This document shows positions 33,147-42,239 of a stretch of 64,000 bases of DNA, in pieces (position 1 is the stretch's first letter; each line of letters opens with the position of its first letter). A program made the translations under genes and the position numbers. Location: NCBI GenBank assembly GCA_964654125.1, contig CAZZGG010000002.1, positions 1 to 64,000 of the forward strand. The letters are read 5' to 3'. The notes below the pieces were generated by a model that saw only the letters and a list, made by a program, of their open reading frames with translations, ran no database searches and was not told the origin of the DNA. Origin of the DNA: JAAYBY01 sp964654125. Its GTDB lineage: Bacteria > Bacillota > Clostridia > Saccharofermentanales > UBA5734.

Positions 33147-34436
33147 ATGGAACAAGATTTAATCAGTAAGGCCAAACAGTTGCTGGATTTTTTAGATCGC
33201 AGCCCGACTGCTTACCAGGCCACAGCCAACTGCCAGGCCTACTTAGCAGAACATGGCTTTGTTGCCTACCAGCCCGGCACTGCCATAAAGCCCGGCGATC
33301 GTTCATATATAACGATCGGCCATTCCGCCATCTTTGCTTTCAAGATTGGTCAAAAACCTTTAATGGCTGGTTTTCGCCTGGTCGGTACCCACAATGATGC
33401 ACCAGCTCTTAGCCTCAAGCCCAACAGTGTGATCAGCAATGAAGGTTTCATTAAACTCAGCACGGAAGTTTATGGCGGCCCTATTTTACACACCTGGTTT
33501 GACCGGCCGCTCTCCCTGGCTGGCCGGGTTGTTTTAGCCGGCAGCTCTTTGCTGGAACCGCAAAGCCGCCTGGTTGATTTGAAAAAGCCTCTGGCTGTCA
33601 TCCCCAGTGCCGCCATCCATATGAACAGGACTGTCAATGAAAGTAACAAAATTGAGCCGCAAAAGATGCTTCTGCCCCTGCTTGGTCCAGCCGGCAGCCA
33701 GACAGAAGGCTTGATTGAGGAGCTGCTGGCAGCTGAATTAGGTGTAAAAGAGGAGGCTGTTTTGGACTATGACCTGTTCTTTTACGACAACACACCCTCA
33801 GCTCTTTTCGGTCCTGACCAGGAGCTGCTGCTGGCCCCCCATCTGGATAACCTGGGCATGTCCTATGCCGCTATTTCTGCCCTGGCCGCAGCCGATGTGA
33901 CAGAAGGCATCAGTTTAGTGGCCTGCTTTGACCACGAGGAAGTCGGCAGCCGCACCCGCCAGGGTGCCCTCTCCCTCTCTTTGGCCAAGCTGCTGGAAAG
34001 TATCTGCTTAGACCTGGGCGGCAGCCAGCAGGATCTTTGGCAAAACCTGGCCAGATCCTTTTTAATTTCGGCTGACCAGGCCCACGCTGTCCATCCTAAT
34101 TATCCTGAATTTGCAGATGCCACCAACCGGCCCCGCTTAAATGGCGGCCCGGTCATCAAGCGCTCAGCTTCACGCTCCTACAGCACAGATGCTGAATCCG
34201 CGGCCATCTTTGCCGCACTTTGCGAAAAAAGCTCAGTCAACTGCCAGTCTTTTGTCAACCGCAGCGACATGCGCGGCGGCTCCACCATTGGACCGCTCTT
34301 CGTGCAAAACCTGCCCATCAAGGCAGTTGATGTCGGCAACCCCATCCTGGGCATGCACTCAATCCGGGAAACAGGTGGTGTTTACGATCATGCTGCCATG
34401 AGCAAAGTCATGACCACATTCTTTTCATTGGCTTAG
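33147..34436 (+). CDS. M18-family aminopeptidase
   Basis: A 429-residue zinc aminopeptidase of normal family length, with AGGGGGAG before ATG. The metal-binding residues are in GTHNDAP (His82, Asp84), then DHEEVGSRTRQGA (catalytic and metal Glu) and SIRETGGVYDHAAM near the C-terminus (zinc His). M18 enzymes form large tetrahedral dodecamers and remove N-terminal, often acidic, residues from peptides. It is cytoplasmic. It follows an XRE regulator and converges with the beta-CASP gene 5 bp away. Confidence 0.92.
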   Translation: MEQDLISKAKQLLDFLDRSPTAYQATANCQAYLAEHGFVAYQPGTAIKPGDRSYITIGHSAIFAFKIGQKPLMAGFRLVGTHNDAPALSLKPNSVISNEGFIKLSTEVYGGPILHTWFDRPLSLAGRVVLAGSSLLEPQSRLVDLKKPLAVIPSAAIHMNRTVNESNKIEPQKMLLPLLGPAGSQTEGLIEELLAAELGVKEEAVLDYDLFFYDNTPSALFGPDQELLLAPHLDNLGMSYAAISALAAADVTEGISLVACFDHEEVGSRTRQGALSLSLAKLLESICLDLGGSQQDLWQNLARSFLISADQAHAVHPNYPEFADATNRPRLNGGPVIKRSASRSYSTDAESAAIFAALCEKSSVNCQSFVNRSDMRGGSTIGPLFVQNLPIKAVDVGNPILGMHSIRETGGVYDHAAMSKVMTTFFSLA

Positions 34437-34440
34437 CTGA

Positions 34441-36084
34441 TCACTCCGGCAGTTGCTGGTTGGCAATCAGTTGTAAGGTCTCCTGGGCAACCTGCTGGGG
34501 TAGTTTGGCCAAGAGCGCATCCAGTTCTGCTTTACTGGACGCCTTACTGACATCCAGCTTAAACTGCTCCAGGCTGGCGATCAGGTCCTGCTGTAAGGTG
34601 TCCAGGGCATAAGTGGCAATGACAGCGCGGGGATCGCGCAATCTTTCTTTGACAAGCCGGTCCTGCTGGACAGGTGCACCCAGGGTCAGGGTCTCGTTCA
34701 TGGTGGCCATATGGGTGGCCAGACCAAAACGCCGCCCAATGCTTTCAGCCAGGACAGCCATGGGACCCGGTTCACCATGGACCAGCATGATCAAGGATGG
34801 CTTATGCAGCATGGCAGCAATCCAGTTGATCAGGCCATCACAGTCGGCATGGCCGGAAAAACCCTCAATCATCTCAATCCTGGCCTTGACTGTTATTTCC
34901 TCACCGAACAGCTTGACCTGTTTGGCGCCTTCGACAATCTGGCGGCCCAGGGTGCCCCTGGCCTGATAGCCGACAAAGAGGATGGTTGCATCAGGCCGCC
35001 AGAGATTATGCTTGAGATGGTGCTTGATCCGGCCTGCCTCACACATGCCGCTGGCTGAGATAATAATCTTGCTGGCCGGATCCATGTTAAGCCATTTGGA
35101 CTCAGCCACACTTTGGGTAAAATGCAGATCAGAAAAATCGAGCGGGTTTTGCCCGTTGGCGATATACTGGCGGGCCTCTTCATCGTAACAATCAATATTT
35201 TTACGAAAGACCTCTGTCGCTGAAGTGGCCAGGGGGCTGTCGATATAAACAGGCGTCCGCAAAAACTTTTCCCGTTTCTGGCGGTACCTATCCTCCTGGC
35301 GGAAAAGCTCATAAATAATTTCCTGGGTGCGGCCGACCGCAAAGGAAGGCATGATCACATTGCCGCCAGCATCCACTGTTTCAGTGATGATGTTAACAAA
35401 GCGCTCCACCTCATCCTTGGCCTTAGGGTGTTTACGATCACCATATGTCGATTCAATCACCAGGTAGTCAGCACTGCTGATCAGGGTCGGATCACGCAAG
35501 ATGGGCATGTCCTGGTTACCCAGGTCGCCGGTAAAGACAATCTTGCTTATTTCATCAGCTTCCTCCACCCATATTTCTAAAATGGCAGAACCTAAAATAT
35601 GGCCGGCATCACGGAAGATGACCCTGATATCTGCGGCCGGATTAAAGGACACATCGTACTTATAGGGCTGAAAGAGGCGCAGGCTGTCCTGGGCATCCTG
35701 CATGGTGTAAAGCGGTTTTTCCTCAGCCCGGCCGGCCCGCTGGGCCTTGCGGTTATGCCATTCCTGCTCCATTTCCTGGATATGGCCGGAATCCGGTAAC
35801 ATGATCCGGCACAGATCAACTGTGGCACTAGTGGCATAGACAGGTCCGCGATAACCAGCTGTGTAAAGCCGGGGCAGGCGGCCGCTATGATCAATATGAG
35901 CATGGGTTAAAAGAACGAAATCCAGCTTTTGCATTTCAAAAGGGAAGGGGGCCCGGTTGAGGCTCTCTTCGCGGGCTGAACCCTGAAAAAGGCCGCAATC
36001 AACTAAAAATGAGGTCTTTTCGGTCTCAACCAGATAAGAGGAGCCGGTCACCATCTGGGCAGCTCCTAAAAAAGTAATCTTCAT
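34441..36084 (-). CDS. Metallo-beta-lactamase/beta-CASP RNase
   Basis: A 547-residue protein starting at ATG 36084 with AGGAGG. The metallo-beta-lactamase core is complete: LTHAHIDHSGRLP (His61, His63, Asp65, His66) and later DAGHILGSA and the GDLGN strand. A beta-CASP insertion follows (VIESTYGDRKH, PSFAVGRTQEI, SGMCEAGRIKHHL), and the C-terminal FSGHADCDGL supplies the last metal His. This is the Ysh1/CPSF73-like group present in many bacteria and archaea, probably RNA-processing nucleases. It is last in the minus-strand run beginning at 40205; a TATAAT overlapping the upstream gene's stop may also give it its own promoter. Confidence 0.9.
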   Translation of the reverse strand: MKITFLGAAQMVTGSSYLVETEKTSFLVDCGLFQGSAREESLNRAPFPFEMQKLDFVLLTHAHIDHSGRLPRLYTAGYRGPVYATSATVDLCRIMLPDSGHIQEMEQEWHNRKAQRAGRAEEKPLYTMQDAQDSLRLFQPYKYDVSFNPAADIRVIFRDAGHILGSAILEIWVEEADEISKIVFTGDLGNQDMPILRDPTLISSADYLVIESTYGDRKHPKAKDEVERFVNIITETVDAGGNVIMPSFAVGRTQEIIYELFRQEDRYRQKREKFLRTPVYIDSPLATSATEVFRKNIDCYDEEARQYIANGQNPLDFSDLHFTQSVAESKWLNMDPASKIIISASGMCEAGRIKHHLKHNLWRPDATILFVGYQARGTLGRQIVEGAKQVKLFGEEITVKARIEMIEGFSGHADCDGLINWIAAMLHKPSLIMLVHGEPGPMAVLAESIGRRFGLATHMATMNETLTLGAPVQQDRLVKERLRDPRAVIATYALDTLQQDLIASLEQFKLDVSKASSKAELDALLAKLPQQVAQETLQLIANQQLPE

Positions 36085-36142
36085 CAAAATCGCCTCCTGC
36101 AGCTGTAAAGGGCATTTAATGTCAGCAGATACCTCTGATTAC

Positions 36143-36148
36143 ATTATA
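36143..36148 (-). promoter_or_regulatory. Possible -10 box overlapping a stop codon
   Basis: A perfect TATAAT on the minus strand overlaps the TAA stop of the isochorismatase-like gene and lies 59 nt before the beta-CASP start. The -35 position (GTGCCT) is poor, so this is only a candidate internal promoter. Confidence 0.35.
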
Positions 36149-36965
36149 CACCCGCAGGATTAGCCAGGCACCCCAAAAAGTCAGTCAGCTGATAAACAAA
36201 ACCGCCGCCTTGGGTGGCAAAGGCCCACAAGCCATATTCCTTATGCAGCTGCTGGCGGCAGCTGGCCTTGTTTTCCACCGCTGTTGTCAACTGCGGGATA
36301 ACTGAGCACATGATGCCATGGCGGGACATATCGACAAAACCACAAGGAGACAGCATCAGGCAGGCATTGACTGCAAAACCTGTATAGATCAGGTGATTGA
36401 TGCTATAATGGCGGCAAAGGCCAAAGAGCTGGCGGCTGGTAAAAGCCAGATGCTCATCTCCCAGGGGCTGGGCCGCGGCATAAAAACCGGCCATCTTTTC
36501 ACCCTTTTTTTTGTCAGCAATATTATCCCTACCTACCCAGCAGTTCTGCCAGCGAAAATCACGCATGGCCAAAAGGGTTGCATCAGCTTCGATTTGCTCC
36601 GGTAGCTTTTCCTCACTGCCAACCAGCTCCAGGGTCCTGGCATAACCGGGATAAGCCCGGGCCATCTGTTCATAGAGGGGAATATGCAAGAGCCTGAGCC
36701 CAGCCGCCCTGACCCGGCTCATAAATTCCGGGAAAAGATCCTGGGCAATCTGGCCGGAGCGGGGCAGGTACTCAACACAGCGATAGTAGCCCGGCACCTC
36801 AGTGATAGCACCCACATCGGTTGCATGCATGACCACAACTGCAGTATGAGCCAGATTAATGGGCAGCTCTTTTTTTTGCCAGCCGCCATAGCCTTCACCA
36901 GGATACTCCAGGCTGTAGTCAGCCGGAAAAGATTGGTAATAGTAGGTAGGCAGATGTTTGACCAT
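36144..36965 (-). CDS. Isochorismatase-like hydrolase, catalytic Asp changed
   Basis: A 273-residue protein starting at ATG 36965 with AGGAGGTGA five bases upstream; a GTG at 36974 overlaps that site. A Rossmann-like core is recognisable: AHTAVVVMHATD as first strand, GLRLLHIPLYEQMA as second, and HLIYTGFAVNACLMLSPCGFVDMSRHG, in which Cys of NACL is the nucleophile position. In isochorismatase and nicotinamidase families the first strand ends in Asp (IDMQ); here the aligned residue is His followed by A-T-D. Lys of the triad is not securely placed. It may be a diverged amidase or an inactive relative. It lies 28 nt behind the DUF1848 gene. Confidence 0.65.
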   Translation of the reverse strand: MVKHLPTYYYQSFPADYSLEYPGEGYGGWQKKELPINLAHTAVVVMHATDVGAITEVPGYYRCVEYLPRSGQIAQDLFPEFMSRVRAAGLRLLHIPLYEQMARAYPGYARTLELVGSEEKLPEQIEADATLLAMRDFRWQNCWVGRDNIADKKKGEKMAGFYAAAQPLGDEHLAFTSRQLFGLCRHYSINHLIYTGFAVNACLMLSPCGFVDMSRHGIMCSVIPQLTTAVENKASCRQQLHKEYGLWAFATQGGGFVYQLTDFLGCLANPAGV

Positions 36966-36993
36966 ACCGGTCACCTCCTAGAAGGAAAAGATC

Positions 36994-37794
36994 CTAACGC
37001 GCATAACAGTATAAACAGCCGTGCCTGCAGCTGCCGTAGCTACCAATATCCACTGCTTTAGCACAATTGCAGCCTGGCCGCTGGTGGCGGTCTTTTTTTA
37101 AGTTCAGGTCCTGCCCGCAGATCTGCCGGACCAGGTCTGCATCAATACAGGCAGCCGGAGCTGCCCCCAGATCCTGATAATCAATCTCACTGCAACAGGC
37201 CGTAAGGCGGATATCCCGCTGCCGGCCAGCCTGGACCAGCTGGCCGATGAGCTGCCTTTTTGCTTCTGTTTCTGGCAGAAGAGCCCCCGCTGCCGCCATG
37301 GACCGGGCGATCTTTTGATAGGGCTGGTAGAAGGAAAAGGTGCAGGTTTGGACCAGGCCGGCCAGCTGGTCCGCCAGGTAACAAAAATTGGCCAGATGCT
37401 CAGGTCCGGCAAAGCCCGGCCAAAAGATAATCGGGTCATAGCGCCAGATGATCCGGTCCGGGCCCAGGCGGGCGGACAGCTCTTGCATGGTCTTAATCCG
37501 CTCGGCCAGGGGCGGCAGACCCGCTTCGAAAACGGCCGGATAATGATTGAGTGTGAACTGAAAGTAATAGGGGTAGCCCTGCTCATCCAGCCGGTCCAGG
37601 ACCGGCAGGAAGGGGCGGGGATTTTTGCTCCAGAAAATAAAGGCGGTCACCGCCTCCCGGGTCAGCAGGATGCGGCGCTGCTGGTTTTTGTTATAGGGAT
37701 TGGTGACTGTAACAGAGCCTGTCGCCAAAACTTGCCAGAACCAGTCTGTGTGAAAAGCCGGGATATCACTGCGCCGGCTGGCACTGATCAGCAC
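36994..37794 (-). CDS. DUF1848 protein with C-terminal cysteine cluster
   Basis: A 266-residue protein. It begins with GTG at 37794, six bases after the PHP gene's stop. The ISASRRSDIPAFHTDW opening, FIFWSKNPRP, YYFQFTLNHY, IIWRYDPIIF and the terminal CNCAKAVDIGSYGSCRHGCLYCYA are diagnostic of DUF1848. The last segment has five or more Cys residues with C-x3-C-x2-C spacing as in radical-SAM clusters, so an iron-sulfur enzyme is plausible. The biochemical role is unknown to me. It sits between PHP and isochorismatase-like genes. Confidence 0.85.
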   Translation of the reverse strand: MLISASRRSDIPAFHTDWFWQVLATGSVTVTNPYNKNQQRRILLTREAVTAFIFWSKNPRPFLPVLDRLDEQGYPYYFQFTLNHYPAVFEAGLPPLAERIKTMQELSARLGPDRIIWRYDPIIFWPGFAGPEHLANFCYLADQLAGLVQTCTFSFYQPYQKIARSMAAAGALLPETEAKRQLIGQLVQAGRQRDIRLTACCSEIDYQDLGAAPAACIDADLVRQICGQDLNLKKDRHQRPGCNCAKAVDIGSYGSCRHGCLYCYAR

Positions 37795-37800
37795 CGGTCT

Positions 37801-39123
37801 TTAGCGGGCAAAAAGCCTGGCCTGCAGTCCGGCCACCCGGCCCTGGAGGCGGGCCAACTTGGCTGCCGCCTTGGCCTTGTCAGCTGTCTTGTCGATATAC
37901 TCATGCAGGGCCAGGCCTTCAGTAAAGCAAAGCCGGTCATGTAAAGGGAAATACTCACGCAGCAAAAAGAGAACATATTTGACCAGGCGGAAGGGCCCGT
38001 AGACCCGGACCACCTCACCCGGCAGGGCTTCAACAGCCACTGAGCGGCACTGGCGGATGGCTGCTGCGATATCAGGAAACTGATTGGACTGGGCCAAAGC
38101 TATAGTGTAGAACCAGCCAAAAAGGTTACCCCGCTCACAGCCATGGGCATCGGAAACACCAACCAGGGGGATCACCTTGCCCCGGCCTCTTTCTTCATGG
38201 TAGCGGGCCACCTGCAGATTATTGGAATCAGTCTGGTGCATATGGTAGCCGCCCAGGACCTCCAGGGCATCGTATTCGCCATCTTCTAAAAGGCGGGTGG
38301 TCAGCTGTTCACTGATATAGTAACTTTGCCCTTCGTTAAGATTATTGTTCAGCCAATAGGGATGGCAGAAGATGGAAAGACCGCCTTCGCCGGCAATCCT
38401 TTGCCAGATCCAGCGGCTGGAGGCATAGACAGCCGGATCAATTCCGGCCGGGATCTCACCCTGTTCCTGGATCAGCTTGGCCAGTTCTGCCTGATAAAGT
38501 TCTGTCGCAAAACAGTCATTGACACTGTTTTGGCCACCAACATGGACAATATGGATCGGGTTGCCCGGTGCATGCACTTCCTCGCCTGTATAAATAGCCA
38601 GGTCGTTTTGCACATCAGCAAAGGCGGCGATAGTTAAAAGCGAAGGCTCAAACTGACCATGGTCGGTCAGGGCCATGAAGTCAAACCCAATCCGGCGGCA
38701 GGCTGCCACTACATGCTCCGGTTCATCAACGCCATCGGAACGGTTGGAATGCATGTGCAGGTCACCCTTCCAGGGCATCAGGTCCAAAAGATCGTCCTCT
38801 AAAGCATAGAGGGCGGCTTTAGCGGCCAGCTGCTCGCGGCCAGCCAGGTCATAGAAAAAACCCAGGCTGTATTCTTGTTCGAAAGGCAGATTGACAGTAA
38901 CTGTGACAGTTTTATCCGCCTCATTCACCTGGTAGGCCAAGCCACTGTCGCGCAGCTTTTTTGCCCCGGCATACTGCAGGCCGTAGAGACGCAGGCGGCA
39001 AGGCTGACCGGCAAAAAAGACCTGGTCTTTTGCAATTGTAAAGTCTGCCGCCAGCTTTATTCTTAAGCTGACCGGCCGGTCTGTTCCAAAAACACGTGGT
39101 TCAATTGTCATTTCCCCTGGCAT
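37801..39123 (-). CDS. PHP-domain metal-dependent phosphoesterase
   Basis: A 440-residue protein with AAGGAG six bases before ATG. Residues 1-115 are an N-terminal beta-rich domain of unclear role. The PHP domain begins with KGDLHMHSNRSDG (His123, His125, Asp130), then LTDHGQ, GEEVHAP, IFCHPYW and GVSDAHGCERG, the four motifs that bind three metals. PHP proteins include histidinol-phosphate phosphatase and nuclease/phosphodiesterases; proteins with an extra N-terminal beta domain are common but uncharacterised. It is 26 nt behind the URO-D gene and overlaps functionally with DUF1848 only by position. Confidence 0.85.
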   Translation of the reverse strand: MPGEMTIEPRVFGTDRPVSLRIKLAADFTIAKDQVFFAGQPCRLRLYGLQYAGAKKLRDSGLAYQVNEADKTVTVTVNLPFEQEYSLGFFYDLAGREQLAAKAALYALEDDLLDLMPWKGDLHMHSNRSDGVDEPEHVVAACRRIGFDFMALTDHGQFEPSLLTIAAFADVQNDLAIYTGEEVHAPGNPIHIVHVGGQNSVNDCFATELYQAELAKLIQEQGEIPAGIDPAVYASSRWIWQRIAGEGGLSIFCHPYWLNNNLNEGQSYYISEQLTTRLLEDGEYDALEVLGGYHMHQTDSNNLQVARYHEERGRGKVIPLVGVSDAHGCERGNLFGWFYTIALAQSNQFPDIAAAIRQCRSVAVEALPGEVVRVYGPFRLVKYVLFLLREYFPLHDRLCFTEGLALHEYIDKTADKAKAAAKLARLQGRVAGLQARLFAR

Positions 39124-39149
39124 GATAGACTCCTTAAAAGTTTCTTATT

Positions 39150-40205
39150 TTACTGCCAGCCCAGTTCCAGGGCTGTTTCATACATGGCTACAATGTTCTC
39201 TGGCGGGCTGACCGGCTGGATATTATGGCAGGGCGCCAGGATATAACCGCCGCCTGCTCCCAGGATGCTGATATTATCAGCTACTTCCTGCCTGACTTCG
39301 GCCACACTGCCAAAAGGCAGGGTGTACTGGTTATCCATGGCGCCATGCAAGACCAGACCCGCACCAAAGTCGCTTTTAAGCGCTTCCCTGGCCATGCCCT
39401 GGCAGCGCCACTGGATCGGGTTGAGGATGTCGATGCCCATCTCAAGCAGATCGGGCAGGATCTTGCGGATGGCCCCGTCGTTATGGTGGAAGACATAAGC
39501 CCCGGCTGAATGGACCAGATCGGTCATCTTCTGCATGTGAGGCAATAAAAAGCGCCGGATATGCTCTGGCGAGAACATCAGGTCCTGTTCTGAGCCCATA
39601 TCCTCCGCCACATAACTGTAGGTGACCTGGCCCGGAATTGTTTCAAAAATCCGGGCTGTTGTCTCATAGGCCAAACCGAAGAGCTTGTCCAGGCAATAGT
39701 CCACGATTTCAGGATAAAGGATCAGGTCCAGCATGGCCTGTTCCTGGCCACGCAGATTCTTGTAAATTAGAAATGGTTCTGAACCGCCTCCGGCCACTGG
39801 CCGGTCTTCCTGGCCGACTAGCTGCCCAGGTATGACAGAAAAGTCATACCAATCAATACTGGGCCAGTTGTAATTTGCCTCTATCTCCTCAACAGTGCTG
39901 TATTGAGCCAGAGGATTGCTGACACATTCATTATAGACACCTGTGCCATAATCAACCGGTCGATAGGCACAGCCGTAAAGATCAAAACCTGCTGGCACAG
40001 GCGGACCGGTGTAGGCTGGTCCGACAGCCAGCGGCCGGTCGATATGAAGGCGGGCAAAAAGCTCAGCGTCACTGGTGCAGCCCAGATATTTTTTCAGCTT
40101 TTGATCTGCCTCAGGGGTGGTCCAATAATCAAGGGGTATCCGGTCAGGCTTTTGGCCTGCCAGGACAGCCAGCCAGCGCTCTTTTGCGGTGAGATGCTCT
40201 TTCAT
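39150..40205 (-). CDS. URO-D-family protein (uroporphyrinogen decarboxylase/methyltransferase superfamily)
   Basis: A 351-residue barrel protein with AAAGGAG before ATG and a near-consensus promoter (40252-40279). DRIPLDYWTTPEADQKL at the N-terminus, GSEPFLIYKNLRGQEQAMLDLILYP, then AYVFHHNDGAIRKILPDLLEMGIDILNPIQ and the C-terminal ILAPCHNIQPVSPPENIVAM are typical of the large non-haem URO-D group. The metal-site region has H-x-D-G rather than the H-x-C of MtaA-type methyltransferases. It resembles the gene at 51066 (shared NPIQ/NPVQ and LVLHGAMDNQYTLPFG-like segments). It is first in a minus-strand operon with PHP and DUF1848 genes; no corrinoid protein is nearby. Confidence 0.78.
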   Translation of the reverse strand: MKEHLTAKERWLAVLAGQKPDRIPLDYWTTPEADQKLKKYLGCTSDAELFARLHIDRPLAVGPAYTGPPVPAGFDLYGCAYRPVDYGTGVYNECVSNPLAQYSTVEEIEANYNWPSIDWYDFSVIPGQLVGQEDRPVAGGGSEPFLIYKNLRGQEQAMLDLILYPEIVDYCLDKLFGLAYETTARIFETIPGQVTYSYVAEDMGSEQDLMFSPEHIRRFLLPHMQKMTDLVHSAGAYVFHHNDGAIRKILPDLLEMGIDILNPIQWRCQGMAREALKSDFGAGLVLHGAMDNQYTLPFGSVAEVRQEVADNISILGAGGGYILAPCHNIQPVSPPENIVAMYETALELGWQ

Positions 40206-40251
40206 GGCCCTGCTCCTTTATTAATGCAAAGCATTCTAGTACCTTGCTCTA

Positions 40252-40279
40252 ATCCTATCAGTCAGGCAAAAGTTGTCAA
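40252..40279 (-). promoter_or_regulatory. Promoter of the URO-D/PHP/DUF1848 operon
   Basis: On the minus strand a perfect TTGACA (40274-40279) and TAGGAT (40252-40257) are spaced by 16 bases, with a start about 40 nt before the URO-D ATG. A small hairpin AATGC-AAA-GCATT (40223-40235) lies in the leader. Confidence 0.6.
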
Positions 40280-40304
40280 GAAAGCGGTAATTTACAGTGG
40301 ACTT

Positions 40305-42038
40305 TTATTTGCGCAATGGGCCCTGGTTGATCTGGCGGATTATCTCAAGATCCAGCTTCGGCTTCCTGTCATAGGTCAATAAACCGTTTATTTCCTGTTC
40401 TATGTCTGTCAGCTGTGTATAGCAAAAGCCCTGGACAAGCTCCGATTCAAAAATCGCTGTAATAACAGCCTCGTACCTCTCAATCAGATCTTCGACTGAA
40501 TCTGCTTCGGAGTGGCCCCAGCCCTCAGCACTGCCAATCCGGCAGGATATGCCGCCTACTTCTGTCAGTAGTATGGGCTGGCCCTGGTAGTTGTAATTTT
40601 GTGCAAAAACCCGTCTGCCTCCAATTGTTACATCCAGAGCTGATTCAATGCTGCTGTATCGATCCTTCAAGACCTGCTTAGCCGGGTTGTAGTCATGGAT
40701 AGTGAGAAGATCCGGACTAGTTTGTTCCCAGCCGTCATTGGAGATCACAGGCCTGGTCTGGTCCAAGGCTTTCGTCAGATGGACAAGAGCGACAGTAAAG
40801 CTTTGTTCGTTCTTATTATGCAAAATATCAGGCACGCCCCAGGACTCATTAAAAGGAGTCCAGACCACTATAGAAGGATGATTGTAGTCCCGGCTGACAG
40901 CTGCCAGCCATTCGTCGGTTAGCCTTTTAACTCCCCTTCTGGAAAAAATGTAATTAGCCGCACATTCCCCCCAGACAAGAAAGCCCAATTTATCTGCCCA
41001 GTACAGATAGCGGGGATCTTCTATCTTCTGGTGTTTTCTAGCGCCATTGAAACCCATTTGCTTGGCCAATTCGATGTCCAGCTGATAGGCTGCATCATCG
41101 GGGGCACTTAGGAGTGAGTCCTCCCAGTAGCCCTGATCCAGGACCAGCTTTTGGTAGTAAGGTTTATTGTTGAGCATGAATTTACCATCGGTAATTGAGA
41201 CTTTTCTCATACCAAAGTATGAATCCACTTCATCCACCACCAGCCCGGCCTGAACAAGCTTGAATTTCAAATCAAACAGGACTGGATTTTCCGGAGTCCA
41301 TTCAATCGATCTGTTAATGCCTTGACTGACCAAGGCCTGCCGGTCCAGATAGCCCTGAAAAGCACCCCTGTTCCTGATTTCCTTGATGCTATACCGGGAG
41401 AGAAGTTTTCCGGTCAAACTTATTTCCGCTTCCAGCACCAGGCCGGCCATGTCACCTTCTATCTCATATTCTATGTTCAGAGCCTTTTGATCCAGATCTG
41501 GCGTCAGCCAGACCTTTTGCAGGTAAGTGCTATTGACCGCCTCCAGCCAGACCGTCTGCCAGATGCCGGTGGTTCTTGTATAAAAGATTCCTTCAGACTG
41601 CTCTTTCCAGTACTGCTTGCCACGCGGCATCTCCATATCCAGCGCATCATCAAAAACTTTGATGATTATTTCATTGCCTGCCGCCTTAATAAAATCTGTG
41701 ATCTCTATCTGGAAGCCAACATGACCACCAATATGATGTTTAACAAAGCTGCCATTAACCCAGATATGGCTTTCATAGTCAATCGCACCACAGTGGAGCA
41801 GAATCCGTTTTCCCTGCATATCAGAAGGCAGGTCAAATTCTCTTTTATACCAGACCAGGTCATGGAATTCTTGTCTGTTTATGCCGGAAAGCCTGGTCTG
41901 ATAGGCAAAAGGAACCAGGATCTTTTGCGAAAAATCAGCTTCAGCAAAGGAAAAATCCCATTCTCCATTTAAATTCAACCAGCTTGCTTGCCTGACAAAC
42001 TGCGGTCTTGGGTATTCAGCTCTTGGTATTTTCTTCAT
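40305..42038 (-). CDS. Glycoside hydrolase family 2 (beta-galactosidase/glucuronidase-like)
   Basis: A 577-residue enzyme, short for GH2 and close to the beta-glucuronidase size class. An N-terminal sugar-binding domain (LNGEWDFSF, then LHCGAIDYESHIWVNG) is followed by an immunoglobulin-like domain and the catalytic barrel. The acid/base is Glu398 in TPFNESW and the nucleophile is Glu493 in ILLTEVGG. FLVWGECA marks an earlier barrel strand. No signal peptide, so it acts on imported oligosaccharides or glycosides. AAAGGAG lies 7 nt before ATG, and a TATAAT is at 42072-42077. Substrate specificity (galactoside, glucuronide, mannoside) cannot be fixed. Confidence 0.92.
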   Translation of the reverse strand: MKKIPRAEYPRPQFVRQASWLNLNGEWDFSFAEADFSQKILVPFAYQTRLSGINRQEFHDLVWYKREFDLPSDMQGKRILLHCGAIDYESHIWVNGSFVKHHIGGHVGFQIEITDFIKAAGNEIIIKVFDDALDMEMPRGKQYWKEQSEGIFYTRTTGIWQTVWLEAVNSTYLQKVWLTPDLDQKALNIEYEIEGDMAGLVLEAEISLTGKLLSRYSIKEIRNRGAFQGYLDRQALVSQGINRSIEWTPENPVLFDLKFKLVQAGLVVDEVDSYFGMRKVSITDGKFMLNNKPYYQKLVLDQGYWEDSLLSAPDDAAYQLDIELAKQMGFNGARKHQKIEDPRYLYWADKLGFLVWGECAANYIFSRRGVKRLTDEWLAAVSRDYNHPSIVVWTPFNESWGVPDILHNKNEQSFTVALVHLTKALDQTRPVISNDGWEQTSPDLLTIHDYNPAKQVLKDRYSSIESALDVTIGGRRVFAQNYNYQGQPILLTEVGGISCRIGSAEGWGHSEADSVEDLIERYEAVITAIFESELVQGFCYTQLTDIEQEINGLLTYDRKPKLDLEIIRQINQGPLRK

Positions 42039-42071
42039 TTTCCTGCTCCTTTAGTTAAAGGTATTTGCTTC

Positions 42072-42077
42072 ATTATA
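42072..42077 (-). promoter_or_regulatory. Candidate -10 box of the GH2 gene
   Basis: A perfect TATAAT on the minus strand, 34 nt before the start codon, with a poor -35 (TACACC at 17-bp spacing). The 201-bp gap shared with the divergent CE7 gene holds nothing else I can assign. Confidence 0.4.
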
Positions 42078-42239
42078 GCTATATTCGCAGCGCTGGTGTA
42101 GCATTTAGTCCCTGCTGCCAGAACCTGGCCAAGCATGACGATTGATTCAGCTGTATTCCCATCCTGTTTTACAGACTTGCGTTTCTTTTTTGTGGCAGAC
42201 AAGGTAAAATGAGAAAAATGCCTGACGGAGGTTTCCCTT

